Shown here: one piece after another, positions 1-8,253 of the stretch
Position numbering within the stretch: position 1 is the first letter of the stretch
Layout: the number at the start of each line of letters is the position of its first letter
Origin: Scybalousia_A sp964626385
Lineage (GTDB): Bacteria; Bacteroidota; Bacteroidia; Bacteroidales; P3
Assembly (NCBI GenBank): GCA_964626385.1
Contig: CAZVEO010000034.1
Span: forward strand, 1 to 22,302
DNA length: 22,302 bases
Direction of reading: 5' to 3'
Notes under the pieces: generated by a model
The model's database searches: none
What the model was told of the DNA's origin: nothing
Seen by the model: the letters and a program-made list of their open reading frames with translations, nothing else
Position numbers and translations under genes: made by a program

Positions 1-1092
1 GAATATCAGAAACTGAAAGTTCTGCAACTCCACTCTTTTGACTATGGAAATTAACCGCAGAAGTATAATTATCAGAATTATAACGATTATGAATTATCTG
101 CCTACCATCAACAACAAAATAAGGCTCTACCAAGTCCTCATTGTTTCCAAATAAAGCGTATGCGTCTTTTTGGTCAAAACCATCTTGAGCGTTGTTTTCC
201 TGCTTTGCAAACATATCAGCACTAAAACCATTAGCATTTACAGAAAACCTTATTCCATAACTCTCCGGCTGTGCAGGAGCAGGGTTAGTTGTTGAATTAT
301 AATATAATGTTCCACTAACTGTGTTTTGTCCATCCACCGCAGCAACCATAAATCCCTGTCCCGGCAAAACTTCAGTGGCTTCTCTATTCCAAAAATCCCA
401 ACTAGCCATATAAGTATAAAGCACATCACCTTGTACCGTTGTAGAGTTTGAGTTAAAGGCATTTATAATAGCCGTTTTACTTAAATTTTTATTGAAAGGA
501 TTCCCAAAAGCAAACCATCTCGCACTGACTGTCTCATCTGTGGAAGGTGGTCCGTAATTTGTTTGGTTTAAACCTTATTGCTTGTTTTATATTTGTTTGT
601 TATATCTATTGTTGTCATAGTAATGATATCTGGATCTGTTACAGTGGTTCCTTGATGATTTTCATTAAATGCCCAAACAAAGTAACCGCGACCAGCTTCC
701 ATTTGACTATTAGCATACAAAAAGGTATTATTCCAATTATTATTTGTGTAATCATACTCCGCTATTGCTATATCACAATGTGGATTATCTGCATTTGTTG
801 GGTCATCTATAGAACTACTCGTATTAGTAAAAGTTGATGCAAAACTTGAAGGAGTATTATTATTGTAAATGCTTGCTTGATTATCTAACCCCGCAACAAA
901 ATTCCAGTTACCAGTGTTTAAAACAACAGTATTTGGAATAACTACATTGTAATCCACTAAAATAGTTGACCACTTATTTGCACTAAGATAACTCGTATTT
1001 GGAACGTAAAATGTTGCAATGAAAATATCGTTAAAAATATTATCACTATCAAGTGTCGGAGGTGTGTTAGATGTTAAAGTTATACTAGTCAA

Positions 1093-1713
1093 ACTATTAC
1101 AACCTTGAAAAACACTTTCACCTATACTTGTTACAGAATTACCAATTGTTACACTTGCCAAACTTCTACAATTGTAAAAAGCTTCTTTATTAATCCTTGT
1201 TACAGAATTAGGAATTGTTATACTTGTAAGACTATTACAATACTGAAAAGCACGGACATCAATATATGTTACAGAGTTACCTATTGTTACACTTGTCAAA
1301 TTTATGCAATTACTAAAAGCTTCGTAAGGTATACTTGTTACAAAGTTACCTATTGTTACACTTGTCAAATTTATGCAATTACTAAAAGCTTCGTAACCTA
1401 TACTTGTTACAGAATTAGGTATTGTCATACTTGTTAAACTATTACAACCATAAAAAGCATAGTCTCCTATACTTGTTACAGAATTAGGTATTGTTATGCT
1501 GGTCAAACTATTACAATTATTAAAAGTATTGTTACCTATACTTGTTACAGAACCTGGAATATTTACAGTAGTCAAACTATTACAATTATAAAAAACACCG
1601 TTACCCATACTTGTTACAGAATTAGGAATTGTTATACTTGTCAAAGCATAGCAACCATGAAAAGCACTGCTACCTATACTTGTTACAGAACTTGGAATCG
1701 TTATACTTGTCAA
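1093..1713 (-). repeat. Nine tandem 69-bp units encoding 23-aa LRR_5 (BspA-type) repeats
   Basis: The consensus unit is LTSITIPNSVTSIGxxAF followed by xxCNS, repeated nine times with a 69-bp period, with degenerate half-units on both sides. The conserved Leu, Ile, Val, Ile and Phe positions and the Cys-Asn near the unit end fit the LRR_5 family. Two adjacent units are identical over 53 nt (1275-1327 and 1344-1396), showing recent duplication or gene conversion. Confidence 0.9.
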
Positions 1714-2017
1714 TCGATAAACATCCTCAAAAGCATTATCTTCTATGCTTGTTACAGTGTAAACAGGGGTATTTGGAATAGAAACCATACTTACAGTTTC
1801 GGGAATAACAATATCATAGTTGCTAGTGATATTAATTGTGTTTGATTTTTTTACAGAAACTGTTCTATTTGTTTCATCTGTAACGGTGAAAGTAAAATTT
1901 CCTCTAGTAAATGTTGTTTGTGCGTGGGAAATAAAGGAAATTGTACAAAGGAAGGTTAATAAAAGAAGGGTTTTAAAATGTTTTAAGGAGGTTAATTGTT
2001 TGATTGTTAACGTTTTA

Positions 2018-2027
2018 CCCCCCCCCC
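2018..2027. repeat. Homopolymeric G10 (C10 on + strand) tract, putative phase-variation switch
   Basis: Ten consecutive C on the + strand are read as G10 inside the N-terminal coding region of the minus-strand LRR gene. This is by far the longest G/C homopolymer I see in this AT-rich window; the others reach about five. As written, the ATG frame from 2096 runs through the tract into a TAA within a few codons. Eleven or eight G would join it to the signal peptide and LRR frame. Hypermutable poly-G tracts in surface-protein genes are an established slipped-strand phase-variation mechanism. Its operation here is inferred. Confidence 0.75.
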
Positions 2028-2145
2028 TAAACTACCAAAAGCTATAGAAAAGCCTTTGCTATAGAGGTTTGTTTTTTGTGTTAAAAATGTGTTCATAATT
2101 TTTTTTAATTTTAATTATTGTAATATACAACTCTTTTAATAGTTG

Positions 2146-2153
2146 CAAAAGTA
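2146..2153 (-). promoter_or_regulatory. Putative Bacteroidetes -7 box for the LRR gene
   Basis: On the minus strand TACTTTTG (2153 to 2146) matches TAnnTTTG and lies about 50 nt upstream of the ATG at 2096. This predicts a 5' leader of roughly 40 nt and supports that ATG as the start preceding the G tract. No clear TTTG -33 element is visible at the expected spacing. Confidence 0.5.
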
Positions 2154-2308
2154 ATGCTTTCTGGGGATATAGAGAAAGATTTTGTGGTTTTTTATAAGAG
2201 GTGTTGCTATTTAATATGAGTTACTATAATAACAATAATAACAAATGTTAACCTATTACGTATATAAGATTATTTTTCTAACAATTAAGCAAAATAAAGT
2301 TGATTTGT

Positions 2309-2339
2309 TTTGTTATATAAGGTTTTATTTATAATTTTG
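2309..2339 (+). promoter_or_regulatory. Bacteroidetes-type promoter (TTTG-N19-TAATTTTG) for the DUF4837 gene
   Basis: TTTG at 2309-2312 is followed after 19 nt by TAATTTTG at 2332-2339, a near-ideal match to the -33/-7 consensus. Transcription should begin near 2345, which makes the upstream in-frame TTG at 2344 unusable and supports the ATG at 2371. The 2097-2343 interval between the divergent genes contains little else. Confidence 0.7.
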
Positions 2340-2370
2340 CAAGTTGAACAAAAGTGATGTTTTAAATTTT

Positions 2371-3372
2371 ATGAAAAGATACTATGTATTGGGGGTGTTG
2401 TTTGTCTTATTATTTTCAGCCTGCAAACAAAAACCCTCAAAAGAAGATGAACTAACACATGGATTACCTTCCTCTGGTGGAAAAACTTTGGAAATGTTAT
2501 TTGTTATACCAGATTCACTTTATACTCAATCTCTCAAAGATTCGGTGGGAATGATATTTGAAAAAGCTCAAGAAGGGTTGCCTCAGAAAGAACCTTATTT
2601 TGATTTGGTGCAAATGTCCCACTCACAGTATTATAATTCCGATATGTTTAAAAAACATAGAAATGTACTAATAATAAATAAACAAGCAGGAAATAACAAT
2701 ACAATAAAACAGGCTATAAACAAAACTGTATATCCTCAGGCTATTTTTGAAATAAGAGTAGATAATATGGATAGTCTTTATTCCATACTTAACGCTTATG
2801 CCAATACTATAAAATATCAATTTCGCAAAAATGAACATATAAGAATTTACAATGCTTTCAAGCGAGATGAAAATGTAGAACTCACTCAACAGATAAAGAA
2901 AACGTTTGATTTTTCTTTAACTTTTTCTGCAGCCTTTTATCTTGCAAAAAAAACAGATAACTTTTTTTGGATAAGAAAAGAAACTCAAAAAGAGAGTTTC
3001 AATGTGATGATCTACAAAAAACCATACTCTTCAGATAATTTGTTTTCAGAGACAAAGGTTGTAGAACTTAGAGATTCTTTGGGTAAGGCTTTTATTCCTG
3101 GTAGTGTTAAAGACTCTTATATGGGTACAGAGATGAGAACGGGCTTGTATAGAGATACTCTAAAGGTCGGCGACTATGTTATGATAGAAACAAGGGGACT
3201 TTGGCGATTGTTTGGTGATTTTATGGGAGGTCCTTTTTTAAATTATGTTTTTAGAGACGAAAAAAATAAAAATTTTGTAATGATAGATTGTTTCTTATAT
3301 AATCCCAATAAAGCAAAAAGAGATTATTTGATGCAATTGGAAAGTATTGTGTATAGTATTAAGAAACAATAA
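2371..3372 (+). CDS. DUF4837 family lipoprotein
   Basis: This 333-residue protein begins MKRYYVLGVLFVLLFSAC, a lipoprotein signal with the lipobox FSA-C (Cys18). The start was placed here rather than at TTG 2344 because of the promoter position and the signal-peptide fit. The body matches DUF4837, a Bacteroidetes family of unknown function, in its ordered landmarks: MLFVIPDSLY near the N-terminus, GLPQKEPYFDLVQ, HRNVLIIN, then GLWRLFGDFMGGPF and DYLMQLESIVYS near the C-terminus. It is expected to be exported and membrane-anchored. It is divergent from the LRR gene, and mce follows 44 nt later with no evident terminator, so read-through into the decarboxylase cluster is possible. No enzymatic motif is apparent. 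Confidence 0.8.
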   Translation: MKRYYVLGVLFVLLFSACKQKPSKEDELTHGLPSSGGKTLEMLFVIPDSLYTQSLKDSVGMIFEKAQEGLPQKEPYFDLVQMSHSQYYNSDMFKKHRNVLIINKQAGNNNTIKQAINKTVYPQAIFEIRVDNMDSLYSILNAYANTIKYQFRKNEHIRIYNAFKRDENVELTQQIKKTFDFSLTFSAAFYLAKKTDNFFWIRKETQKESFNVMIYKKPYSSDNLFSETKVVELRDSLGKAFIPGSVKDSYMGTEMRTGLYRDTLKVGDYVMIETRGLWRLFGDFMGGPFLNYVFRDEKNKNFVMIDCFLYNPNKAKRDYLMQLESIVYSIKKQ

Positions 3373-3416
3373 TTTGATAGTAGAAAATATATTAACAATT
3401 TTAAAATAAAAAAAAT

Positions 3417-3818
3417 ATGACACCTTCAAAAATTGAACACATCGGTATTGCAGTAGCAAATTTGGACGAGGCTATAAAATACTGGGAAAACGTTATGGGA
3501 TTGAAATGCTACAACATAGAAGAGGTGGCTGACCAAAAAGTAAGAACAGCGTTTTTTAAGATTGGAGAAGTAAAAATAGAACTTTTGGAGGCAACAAGCG
3601 AGGATAGCACAATAGCCAAATTTATTGCCAACAAAGGACAAGGAGTACATCATGTTGCATTTAAAATGGAGGATACCAATCAAGCACTTAAAGAGGCTGA
3701 ACAAAAAGGAGTACGCTTGATAGACAAACAAGCAAGAAAAGGTGCAGAAAATCTTAATATAGGCTTCTTACACCCAAAATCTACGTTGGGTGTCTTGACA
3801 GAGTTTTGTTGTGAATAA
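3417..3818 (+). CDS. mce: Methylmalonyl-CoA epimerase
   Basis: This 133-residue vicinal-oxygen-chelate (glyoxalase-fold) protein interconverts (R)- and (S)-methylmalonyl-CoA. It carries the family signatures IEHIGIAVANLDEAI (1st beta-alpha module) and GVHHVAFKM (2nd). His8, Glu55, His79 and Glu129 sit where the metal ligands are expected. Length is normal. It precedes mmdA by 57 nt. In Bacteroidales this enzyme links methylmalonyl-CoA mutase (not in this window) to the decarboxylase encoded downstream, in the succinate-to-propionate route. Confidence 0.92.
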   Translation: MTPSKIEHIGIAVANLDEAIKYWENVMGLKCYNIEEVADQKVRTAFFKIGEVKIELLEATSEDSTIAKFIANKGQGVHHVAFKMEDTNQALKEAEQKGVRLIDKQARKGAENLNIGFLHPKSTLGVLTEFCCE

Positions 3819-3875
3819 TTTTTTGTAAAAACTATTTCAGTTAACAAAGATATAAACACATATAATTATAATAAA

Positions 3876-5435
3876 ATGACTTTTGAAGAAAAAATAAAAC
3901 AATTATTAGACCTTAGAGCTCAGGCTCGTCTTGGCGGTGGGCAAAAGGGAATAGATAACCAACACTCAAAGGGCAAACTTACAGCAAGAGAGCGTATAGA
4001 TTTGCTTTTGGATGAGGGTAGTTTTGAGGAATTTGATATGTTTGTAACCCATCGTTGTACCAATTTTGGAATGGAAAAGAAAGAAATTCTTACCGATGGT
4101 GTTGTTACGGGTTATGGTACTATTGACGGACGTTTGGTGTATGTATTTTCACAAGATTTTACAGCCTACGGAGGTTCTTTGAGTGAAACCTTTGCAAAGA
4201 AAATTTGTAAGGTTATGGATCAAGCTATGAAAGTAGGTGCCCCGGTTATAGGACTAAATGATTCGGGTGGCGCAAGAATACAAGAAGGAGTTAATTCTCT
4301 TGCAGGTTATGCAGAAATATTTGAAAGAAATATTCTTGCTTCTGGCGTTGTGCCACAAATTTCTGCAATTTTTGGACCTTGTGCAGGAGGATCTGTTTAT
4401 TCACCTGCTCTGACGGATTTTATCCTTATGAGTAAGGAAAACTCTTATATGTTTGTTACTGGTCCTAAGGTGGTAAAAACAGTCACAGGAGAAGATGTAA
4501 CAGATGCTAATCTTGGAGGTGCAATGGTGCATGCAACAAAGAGTGGTGTGGCTCATTTTGTTTCTGAGACAGAACAAGAGGGAATACAGATGATAAGAAA
4601 ACTTGTTTCCTTTATACCTTCCAATAATTTGGAAGAGGCTCCTTGGGTTAATTGTACCGATCCTATAGACAGATTGGAGGATAGTCTTAACTCAATAATG
4701 CCGGACGACCCAAATAAACCATACGATGTAAAAGAGGTTATAACAGCAATAGTAGATAACGGAGATTTCTTTGAGGTGCACGAAAAATATGCTCAAAATA
4801 TTGTAGTAGGTTTTGCTCGTTTTAATGGAGCAAGCGTGGGTATAGTAGCCAATCAGCCAAAATTTATGGCAGGCGTTTTGGATATAAATTCTTCAAGAAA
4901 AGGAGCAAGGTTTGTTCGTTTTTGTGATGCGTTTAATATTCCTATTGTAACTTTGGTAGATGTACCGGGCTTCCTTTGTGGAACAGGACAAGAATATAAT
5001 GGAATTATAACTAACGGAGCAAAAATTTTGTTTGCTTATGGCGAGGCAACTGTGCCTAAGGTTACGGTAACGCTTAGAAAATCATATGGTGGAGCACATT
5101 GTGTAATGTCTTCCAAACAACTTAGAGGTGATATCAATTATGCTTGGCCAACGGCTCAAGTAGCAGTTATGGGTGCCTCTGGAGCTACTGCTATTCTTTA
5201 TGGCAGTGTGTTGAAAACAATGGAGAGCGAGGAAGAAAAAGCGAAATTCTTGGCAGAAAAAGAACAAGAGTATAATAGTAAGTTTTTAAATCCTTATAAT
5301 GCAGCAAAATATGGTTATATAGACGATGTTATAGAGCCAAGAAATACTCGTTTCCGTGTGATTAGAGCTTTGCAGGCTTTGGCTACTAAGAAGGATAGCA
5401 ACCCAATGAAAAAACATGATAATATTCCATTGTAA
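3876..5435 (+). CDS. mmdA: Methylmalonyl-CoA decarboxylase alpha subunit / propionyl-CoA carboxylase beta-type carboxyltransferase
   Basis: This 519-residue cytosolic carboxyltransferase is of normal family length with two crotonase-like halves. N-terminal half: LTARERIDLLLDEGSFEE, then the glycine-rich acyl-CoA/oxyanion element SGGARIQEG and CAGGSVYSPALTDF. C-terminal half: DVPGFLCGTGQEY, SYGGAHCVM and GASGATAILYG. It transfers the carboxyl group from (S)-methylmalonyl-CoA to biotin on the carrier encoded at 6447. Membrane and biotin-carrier subunits downstream, with no biotin carboxylase, indicate the Na+-translocating decarboxylase rather than an ATP-driven carboxylase. Confidence 0.93.
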   Translation: MTFEEKIKQLLDLRAQARLGGGQKGIDNQHSKGKLTARERIDLLLDEGSFEEFDMFVTHRCTNFGMEKKEILTDGVVTGYGTIDGRLVYVFSQDFTAYGGSLSETFAKKICKVMDQAMKVGAPVIGLNDSGGARIQEGVNSLAGYAEIFERNILASGVVPQISAIFGPCAGGSVYSPALTDFILMSKENSYMFVTGPKVVKTVTGEDVTDANLGGAMVHATKSGVAHFVSETEQEGIQMIRKLVSFIPSNNLEEAPWVNCTDPIDRLEDSLNSIMPDDPNKPYDVKEVITAIVDNGDFFEVHEKYAQNIVVGFARFNGASVGIVANQPKFMAGVLDINSSRKGARFVRFCDAFNIPIVTLVDVPGFLCGTGQEYNGIITNGAKILFAYGEATVPKVTVTLRKSYGGAHCVMSSKQLRGDINYAWPTAQVAVMGASGATAILYGSVLKTMESEEEKAKFLAEKEQEYNSKFLNPYNAAKYGYIDDVIEPRNTRFRVIRALQALATKKDSNPMKKHDNIPL

Positions 5436-5450
5436 AAAAAATATAAGCCA

Positions 5451-6431
5451 ATGAAAAAGAATATAAAAAAGGTATTCCTTGTATTTGGTTTGGTGTTATT
5501 GGGCTTTGTTTCCTTTGCACAACAAGAGTCTTTGGAAGGTAAAACACATTGCTCTCAACAACAGGTAGAAAGCAATGCTTTTGAGGACCCTTTGATACCA
5601 CAGACCTTTGCAGTGGATTCCAAAACTCAACAGATGGTGGTTATAGATACACCAGAAAATACCATAGCCATATTAAACCGTACAGCAGAAGGTTATGAAA
5701 TAATCAATGCTTTTTTGGTTGATAAACAAATAGGTAGACATGATGTGCAGTTTGTTTACAAACCAAAGAGTGTCGCTTTGTATGATAACAATATTGTTTT
5801 TCTTGCATCCAATAGAGATTCTTCTTATATAGGAGTTTTGGATATGGAAGGCAATGTTGTCAAAATGTCAAACAAGTTTGCTGGTGCGGCAACGGCTTTT
5901 TCTTTTGATAAAATTAACAAACGTCTTTATGTAGCAGGTCTTAACCCTTCTGGTTTCAATGTCTTTTCCATAGATGTTGCCAATGGGTTTAAGAGTATCA
6001 ATATAGATAGCGTTTCTACCAATAAGGCAAGTTACAAAATATACAAAATACCAAGAAAATCAGAGCAAATACAAGAGCATGACCCATACGGTTTAGGCTT
6101 GACTATGATTGCAATGTGTACGGTATTTTTTGCTCTTATTATTATTTCTATCATACTTATGGGCTTTGCAAAAGCTCTTATGAAATTCCAAGCAAAGAAG
6201 AAAAATAAGGTAATTTCTGATAAAGGAGTTGAGGTAAATGTTCCTAACGTAGAGGAGAAGAAAAAATATATAACTGGAGATGAATTTGCTGCTATTGCTG
6301 CTGCAATATATATGTATAATGAGGAACTGCATGATGAGGAAAATACCATATTGACCATTACTGAGGTAAATAGAAGATACTCACCTTGGAGTAGTAAGAT
6401 GTATAATATGAATGTTTACAAAAGACGATAA
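5451..6431 (+). CDS. OadG-like decarboxylase subunit with an N-terminal exported domain
   Basis: This 326-residue protein has three parts. Residues 1-24 are a signal peptide (VFGLVLLGFVSFAQ). Residues about 45-205 form an exported domain with short beta-strand repeats (QTFAVDSKTQQMVVIDTPEN, YKPKSVALYDNNIVFLASN, FSFDKINKRLYVAGLN) reminiscent of beta-propeller blades. A transmembrane helix follows at about 214-240, with a cytosolic tail ending ITGDEFAAIAAAIYMY and YSPWSSKMYN. The membrane helix plus tail resembles OadG/delta subunits, which anchor and assemble the decarboxylase complex and are usually short (about 80-120 residues). It lies 15 nt after mmdA and 15 nt before the biotin carrier, consistent with a complex subunit. 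The role of the exported domain is unknown. Confidence 0.75.
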   Translation: MKKNIKKVFLVFGLVLLGFVSFAQQESLEGKTHCSQQQVESNAFEDPLIPQTFAVDSKTQQMVVIDTPENTIAILNRTAEGYEIINAFLVDKQIGRHDVQFVYKPKSVALYDNNIVFLASNRDSSYIGVLDMEGNVVKMSNKFAGAATAFSFDKINKRLYVAGLNPSGFNVFSIDVANGFKSINIDSVSTNKASYKIYKIPRKSEQIQEHDPYGLGLTMIAMCTVFFALIIISIILMGFAKALMKFQAKKKNKVISDKGVEVNVPNVEEKKKYITGDEFAAIAAAIYMYNEELHDEENTILTITEVNRRYSPWSSKMYNMNVYKRR

Positions 6432-6446
6432 AACAAAGATAAAGAA

Positions 6447-6890
6447 ATGAAAAGTTATAAATTCAAAATACACGGTACAAATTATTCTGTTGATATAAAA
6501 AGTGTTGAGGGGCAAACAATAGAATTGGAACTTAATGGTACGCCTTATCAAGTAGAAGTGGACAAAGAAATAAAACAAACTCCTAAAAAAGTTGTTTTAG
6601 TCAATCGTCAAGCTTCTCCTTCGCCTGCAGTAACGCAAAATACAGAGAAAGTTACCCCTAAGCCGGCTTCTTCTGGTGCAAATAGTATAAAATCTCCTTT
6701 GCCGGGCACTATATTAGACGTTTTTGTCAATGTGGGTGATACTGTAAAGGCAGAACAAAAACTTATGCTTTTGGAAGCAATGAAGATGGAAAATGAAATA
6801 GATGCAGATAGAGATGGAGTTATCAAGTCCATAGGCGTGAGAAAAGGTGATGTTATTATGGAAGGTGATGTTTTGGTAACTATAGAGTAG
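6447..6890 (+). CDS. mmdC: Biotin carrier subunit of methylmalonyl-CoA decarboxylase
   Basis: This 147-residue protein has a basic N-terminal region (1-50), a Pro/Ala/Ser-rich flexible linker (about 55-80) and a biotinyl domain (81-147). The domain carries the biotinylation motif EAMKMENEI, with Lys113 as the attachment site, about 34 residues from the C-terminus as usual. SPLPGTILDVFVNVGDTV is the typical first hairpin. It shuttles carboxybiotin from MmdA to the membrane beta subunit. The long N-terminal part resembles the Bacteroidetes carrier proteins. Confidence 0.92.
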   Translation: MKSYKFKIHGTNYSVDIKSVEGQTIELELNGTPYQVEVDKEIKQTPKKVVLVNRQASPSPAVTQNTEKVTPKPASSGANSIKSPLPGTILDVFVNVGDTVKAEQKLMLLEAMKMENEIDADRDGVIKSIGVRKGDVIMEGDVLVTIE

Positions 6891-6896
6891 AGGAGG
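6891..6896 (+). promoter_or_regulatory. Strong Shine-Dalgarno (AGGAGG) before mmdB
   Basis: AGGAGG begins directly after the carrier stop codon and lies 10 nt before the mmdB ATG at 6907. Most other starts in this window lack such a site, which is normal in Bacteroidetes. It supports the chosen mmdB start. Confidence 0.5.
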
Positions 6897-6906
6897 AGAT
6901 AGAGTT

Positions 6907-8103
6907 ATGTTATCATTATTTGTAAGTTTAACGGCGGCTGCTGGAGAGAAAATGGGCTTTTTAGACTTCGTTTCTTCTCAACTTGTGCAGTTTTTCCACT
7001 ATACTTCTTTTGCAAATTTTGAAATAGGTCACCTTATAATGATACTTGTAGGTTGCTTTTTCATAACGCTTGCAATAACCAAAGAATATGAACCAATGCT
7101 TTTGATACCTATAGGTTTTGGTATGTTAATAGGAAATATTCCATTTTTTCCGGGCTTAAAAATAGGTATTTATGAGAGTGGTTCTGTGCTCAATATTCTT
7201 TATCATGGTGTTCAAAATGGTTGGTATCCTCCTTTGATATTCCTTGGTATAGGTGCTATGACCGATTTTTCTGCTTTGTTGAGCAATCCAAAGTTGATGC
7301 TTTTGGGGGCGGCGGCTCAGTTTGGTATTTTTGGTGCTTATATGGCTGCTTTGGCTCTTGGCTTTTTGCCTAACGAGGCAGGTGCTATAGGTATTATTGG
7401 AGGAGCAGACGGACCTACTGCTATATTTATTTCTTCTCAACTTGCCCCTGAATTGATGGGTGCTATAGCGGTTTCAGCTTATTCTTATATGGCTCTTGTG
7501 CCGGTTATACAACCTCCTATTATGAGGGCTTTGACCACTAAAAAAGAACGTTTAATAAGAATGAAGCCTCCGCGTCAAGTATCCAAAACAGAAAAAGTTG
7601 TTTTCCCTATAATAGGTTTGCTTCTGACTTGTACCATAGTACCTTCGGGTATTCCTCTTTTGGGCATGTTGTTTTTTGGTAATTTGTTGAAAGAAAGTGG
7701 TGTTACCAAACGTTTAGCAAACACGGCTTCCAATGCGATAATAGATATTTGTACCATACTTATAGGTCTTACAGTTGGTTGCTCTACTCAGGCAACAACA
7801 TTTTTGACGGGTAAGAGTGTGGGTATATTTGCTTTGGGCGCTTTTTCTTTTATAATAGCAACTACGGTTGGAGTTTTGTTTGCAAAGATAATGAACCTAT
7901 TCTTAAAAGAAGGCAACAAAATCAACCCTCTTATAGGAAACTCTGGAGTTAGTGCAGTGCCTGATGCCGCAAGAGTAAGTAACAATGTAGGCTTGGAGTA
8001 TGATAAAAAGAATTATCTTTTAATGCATGCTATGGGACCTAATGTTGCTGGTGTGATAGGCTCGGCGGTTGCTGCTGGTATATTGCTTGCTTTCTTAAAG
8101 TAA
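6907..8103 (+). CDS. mmdB: Na+-translocating methylmalonyl-CoA decarboxylase beta subunit (OadB family)
   Basis: This 398-residue polytopic membrane protein is of normal family length. It carries the hallmark GGADGPTAI (165-173, with the functionally essential Asp168 position), NGWYPPLIFLGIGAMTDF, VQPPIMRAL-like VIQPPIMRAL, and GNSGVSAVPDAARVSN (344-359). It decarboxylates carboxybiotin and couples this to Na+ export. It ends the cluster; a terminator hairpin follows 29 nt later. Confidence 0.94.
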   Translation: MLSLFVSLTAAAGEKMGFLDFVSSQLVQFFHYTSFANFEIGHLIMILVGCFFITLAITKEYEPMLLIPIGFGMLIGNIPFFPGLKIGIYESGSVLNILYHGVQNGWYPPLIFLGIGAMTDFSALLSNPKLMLLGAAAQFGIFGAYMAALALGFLPNEAGAIGIIGGADGPTAIFISSQLAPELMGAIAVSAYSYMALVPVIQPPIMRALTTKKERLIRMKPPRQVSKTEKVVFPIIGLLLTCTIVPSGIPLLGMLFFGNLLKESGVTKRLANTASNAIIDICTILIGLTVGCSTQATTFLTGKSVGIFALGAFSFIIATTVGVLFAKIMNLFLKEGNKINPLIGNSGVSAVPDAARVSNNVGLEYDKKNYLLMHAMGPNVAGVIGSAVAAGILLAFLK

Positions 8104-8132
8104 AAAAAACAATAAAAATTTATAAAAACTCT

Positions 8133-8169
8133 AACAAGGGGACAATTTATTAAGTCCTCTTGTTTTTTT
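8133..8169 (+). terminator. Rho-independent terminator of the decarboxylase cluster
   Basis: AACAAGGGGAC (8133-8143) pairs with GTCCTCTTGTT (8154-8164), an 11-bp stem with one G-U pair and a 10-nt loop, followed by further T residues to 8169. Confidence 0.85.
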
Positions 8170-8222
8170 ATAGTGATGTATTGAGGTTTTTATGTTTGCA
8201 ATATGTTATTTCATTTTTTTTG

Positions 8223-8230
8223 TAACTTTG
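8223..8230 (+). promoter_or_regulatory. Putative -7 box (TAACTTTG) upstream of thiL
   Basis: TAACTTTG matches TAnnTTTG and lies 23 nt before the thiL ATG at 8254, just after the upstream terminator. A TTTG at 8195-8198 is 24 nt upstream, somewhat too far for a canonical -33. Confidence 0.5.
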
Positions 8231-8253
8231 CAAATATTATTTTATTCATAATC

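Larger units (their letters stand above)
1..2096 (-). pseudogene. BspA-like LRR_5 secreted surface protein, out of frame at a poly-G tract and frameshifted again; 3' end beyond window
   Basis: This reads as one gene in three pieces on the minus strand. (1) An ATG at 2096 opens MNTFLTQKTNLYSKGF and enters a ten-G run (2027-2018), after which the frame ends at a TAA. (2) With one more G the frame joins an uninterrupted ORF: a hydrophobic signal segment (TLLLLTFLCTISFISHAQ, roughly 1967-1918), an N-terminal beta-rich stretch, nine 23-residue LRR_5 repeats (1713-1093), then a region resembling the C-terminal parts of type IX-secreted Bacteroidetes proteins (WNFVAGL..., GRGYFVWAF). This ORF stops at 570-568. 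(3) From 574 a -1 frame continues without a stop to the window edge (GLNQTNYG, WFAFGNPFNKN, LPGQGFMVAA), clearly the same protein. There is no ATG between the G tract and Met at 1788, which lies past the signal peptide, so export requires reading through the tract. BspA-like proteins are surface adhesins in Bacteroidales and others. The gene may be phase-OFF, decaying, or affected by base-calling at the G runs. Confidence 0.8.

Noticed and set aside
1093..1713. Regularly spaced repeats as a CRISPR array
   Set aside because: The repeats are contiguous protein-coding 69-bp units without distinct spacers, and they translate into LRR_5 units.
1105..1845. Plus-strand ORFs with Tyr/Cys-rich repeats (YTCYR pattern)
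   Set aside because: They are exact antisense shadows of the 69-bp LRR repeats on the minus strand; the repeat period alone creates the open frames.
2344..2370. TTG start at 2344 for the DUF4837 lipoprotein
   Set aside because: It lies at the predicted transcription start, and ATG 2371 gives a standard lipoprotein signal peptide.
8203..8253. Upstream ATG giving thiL an extra hydrophobic N-terminus
   Set aside because: This start precedes the -7 box, and the extension does not belong to the ThiL family.
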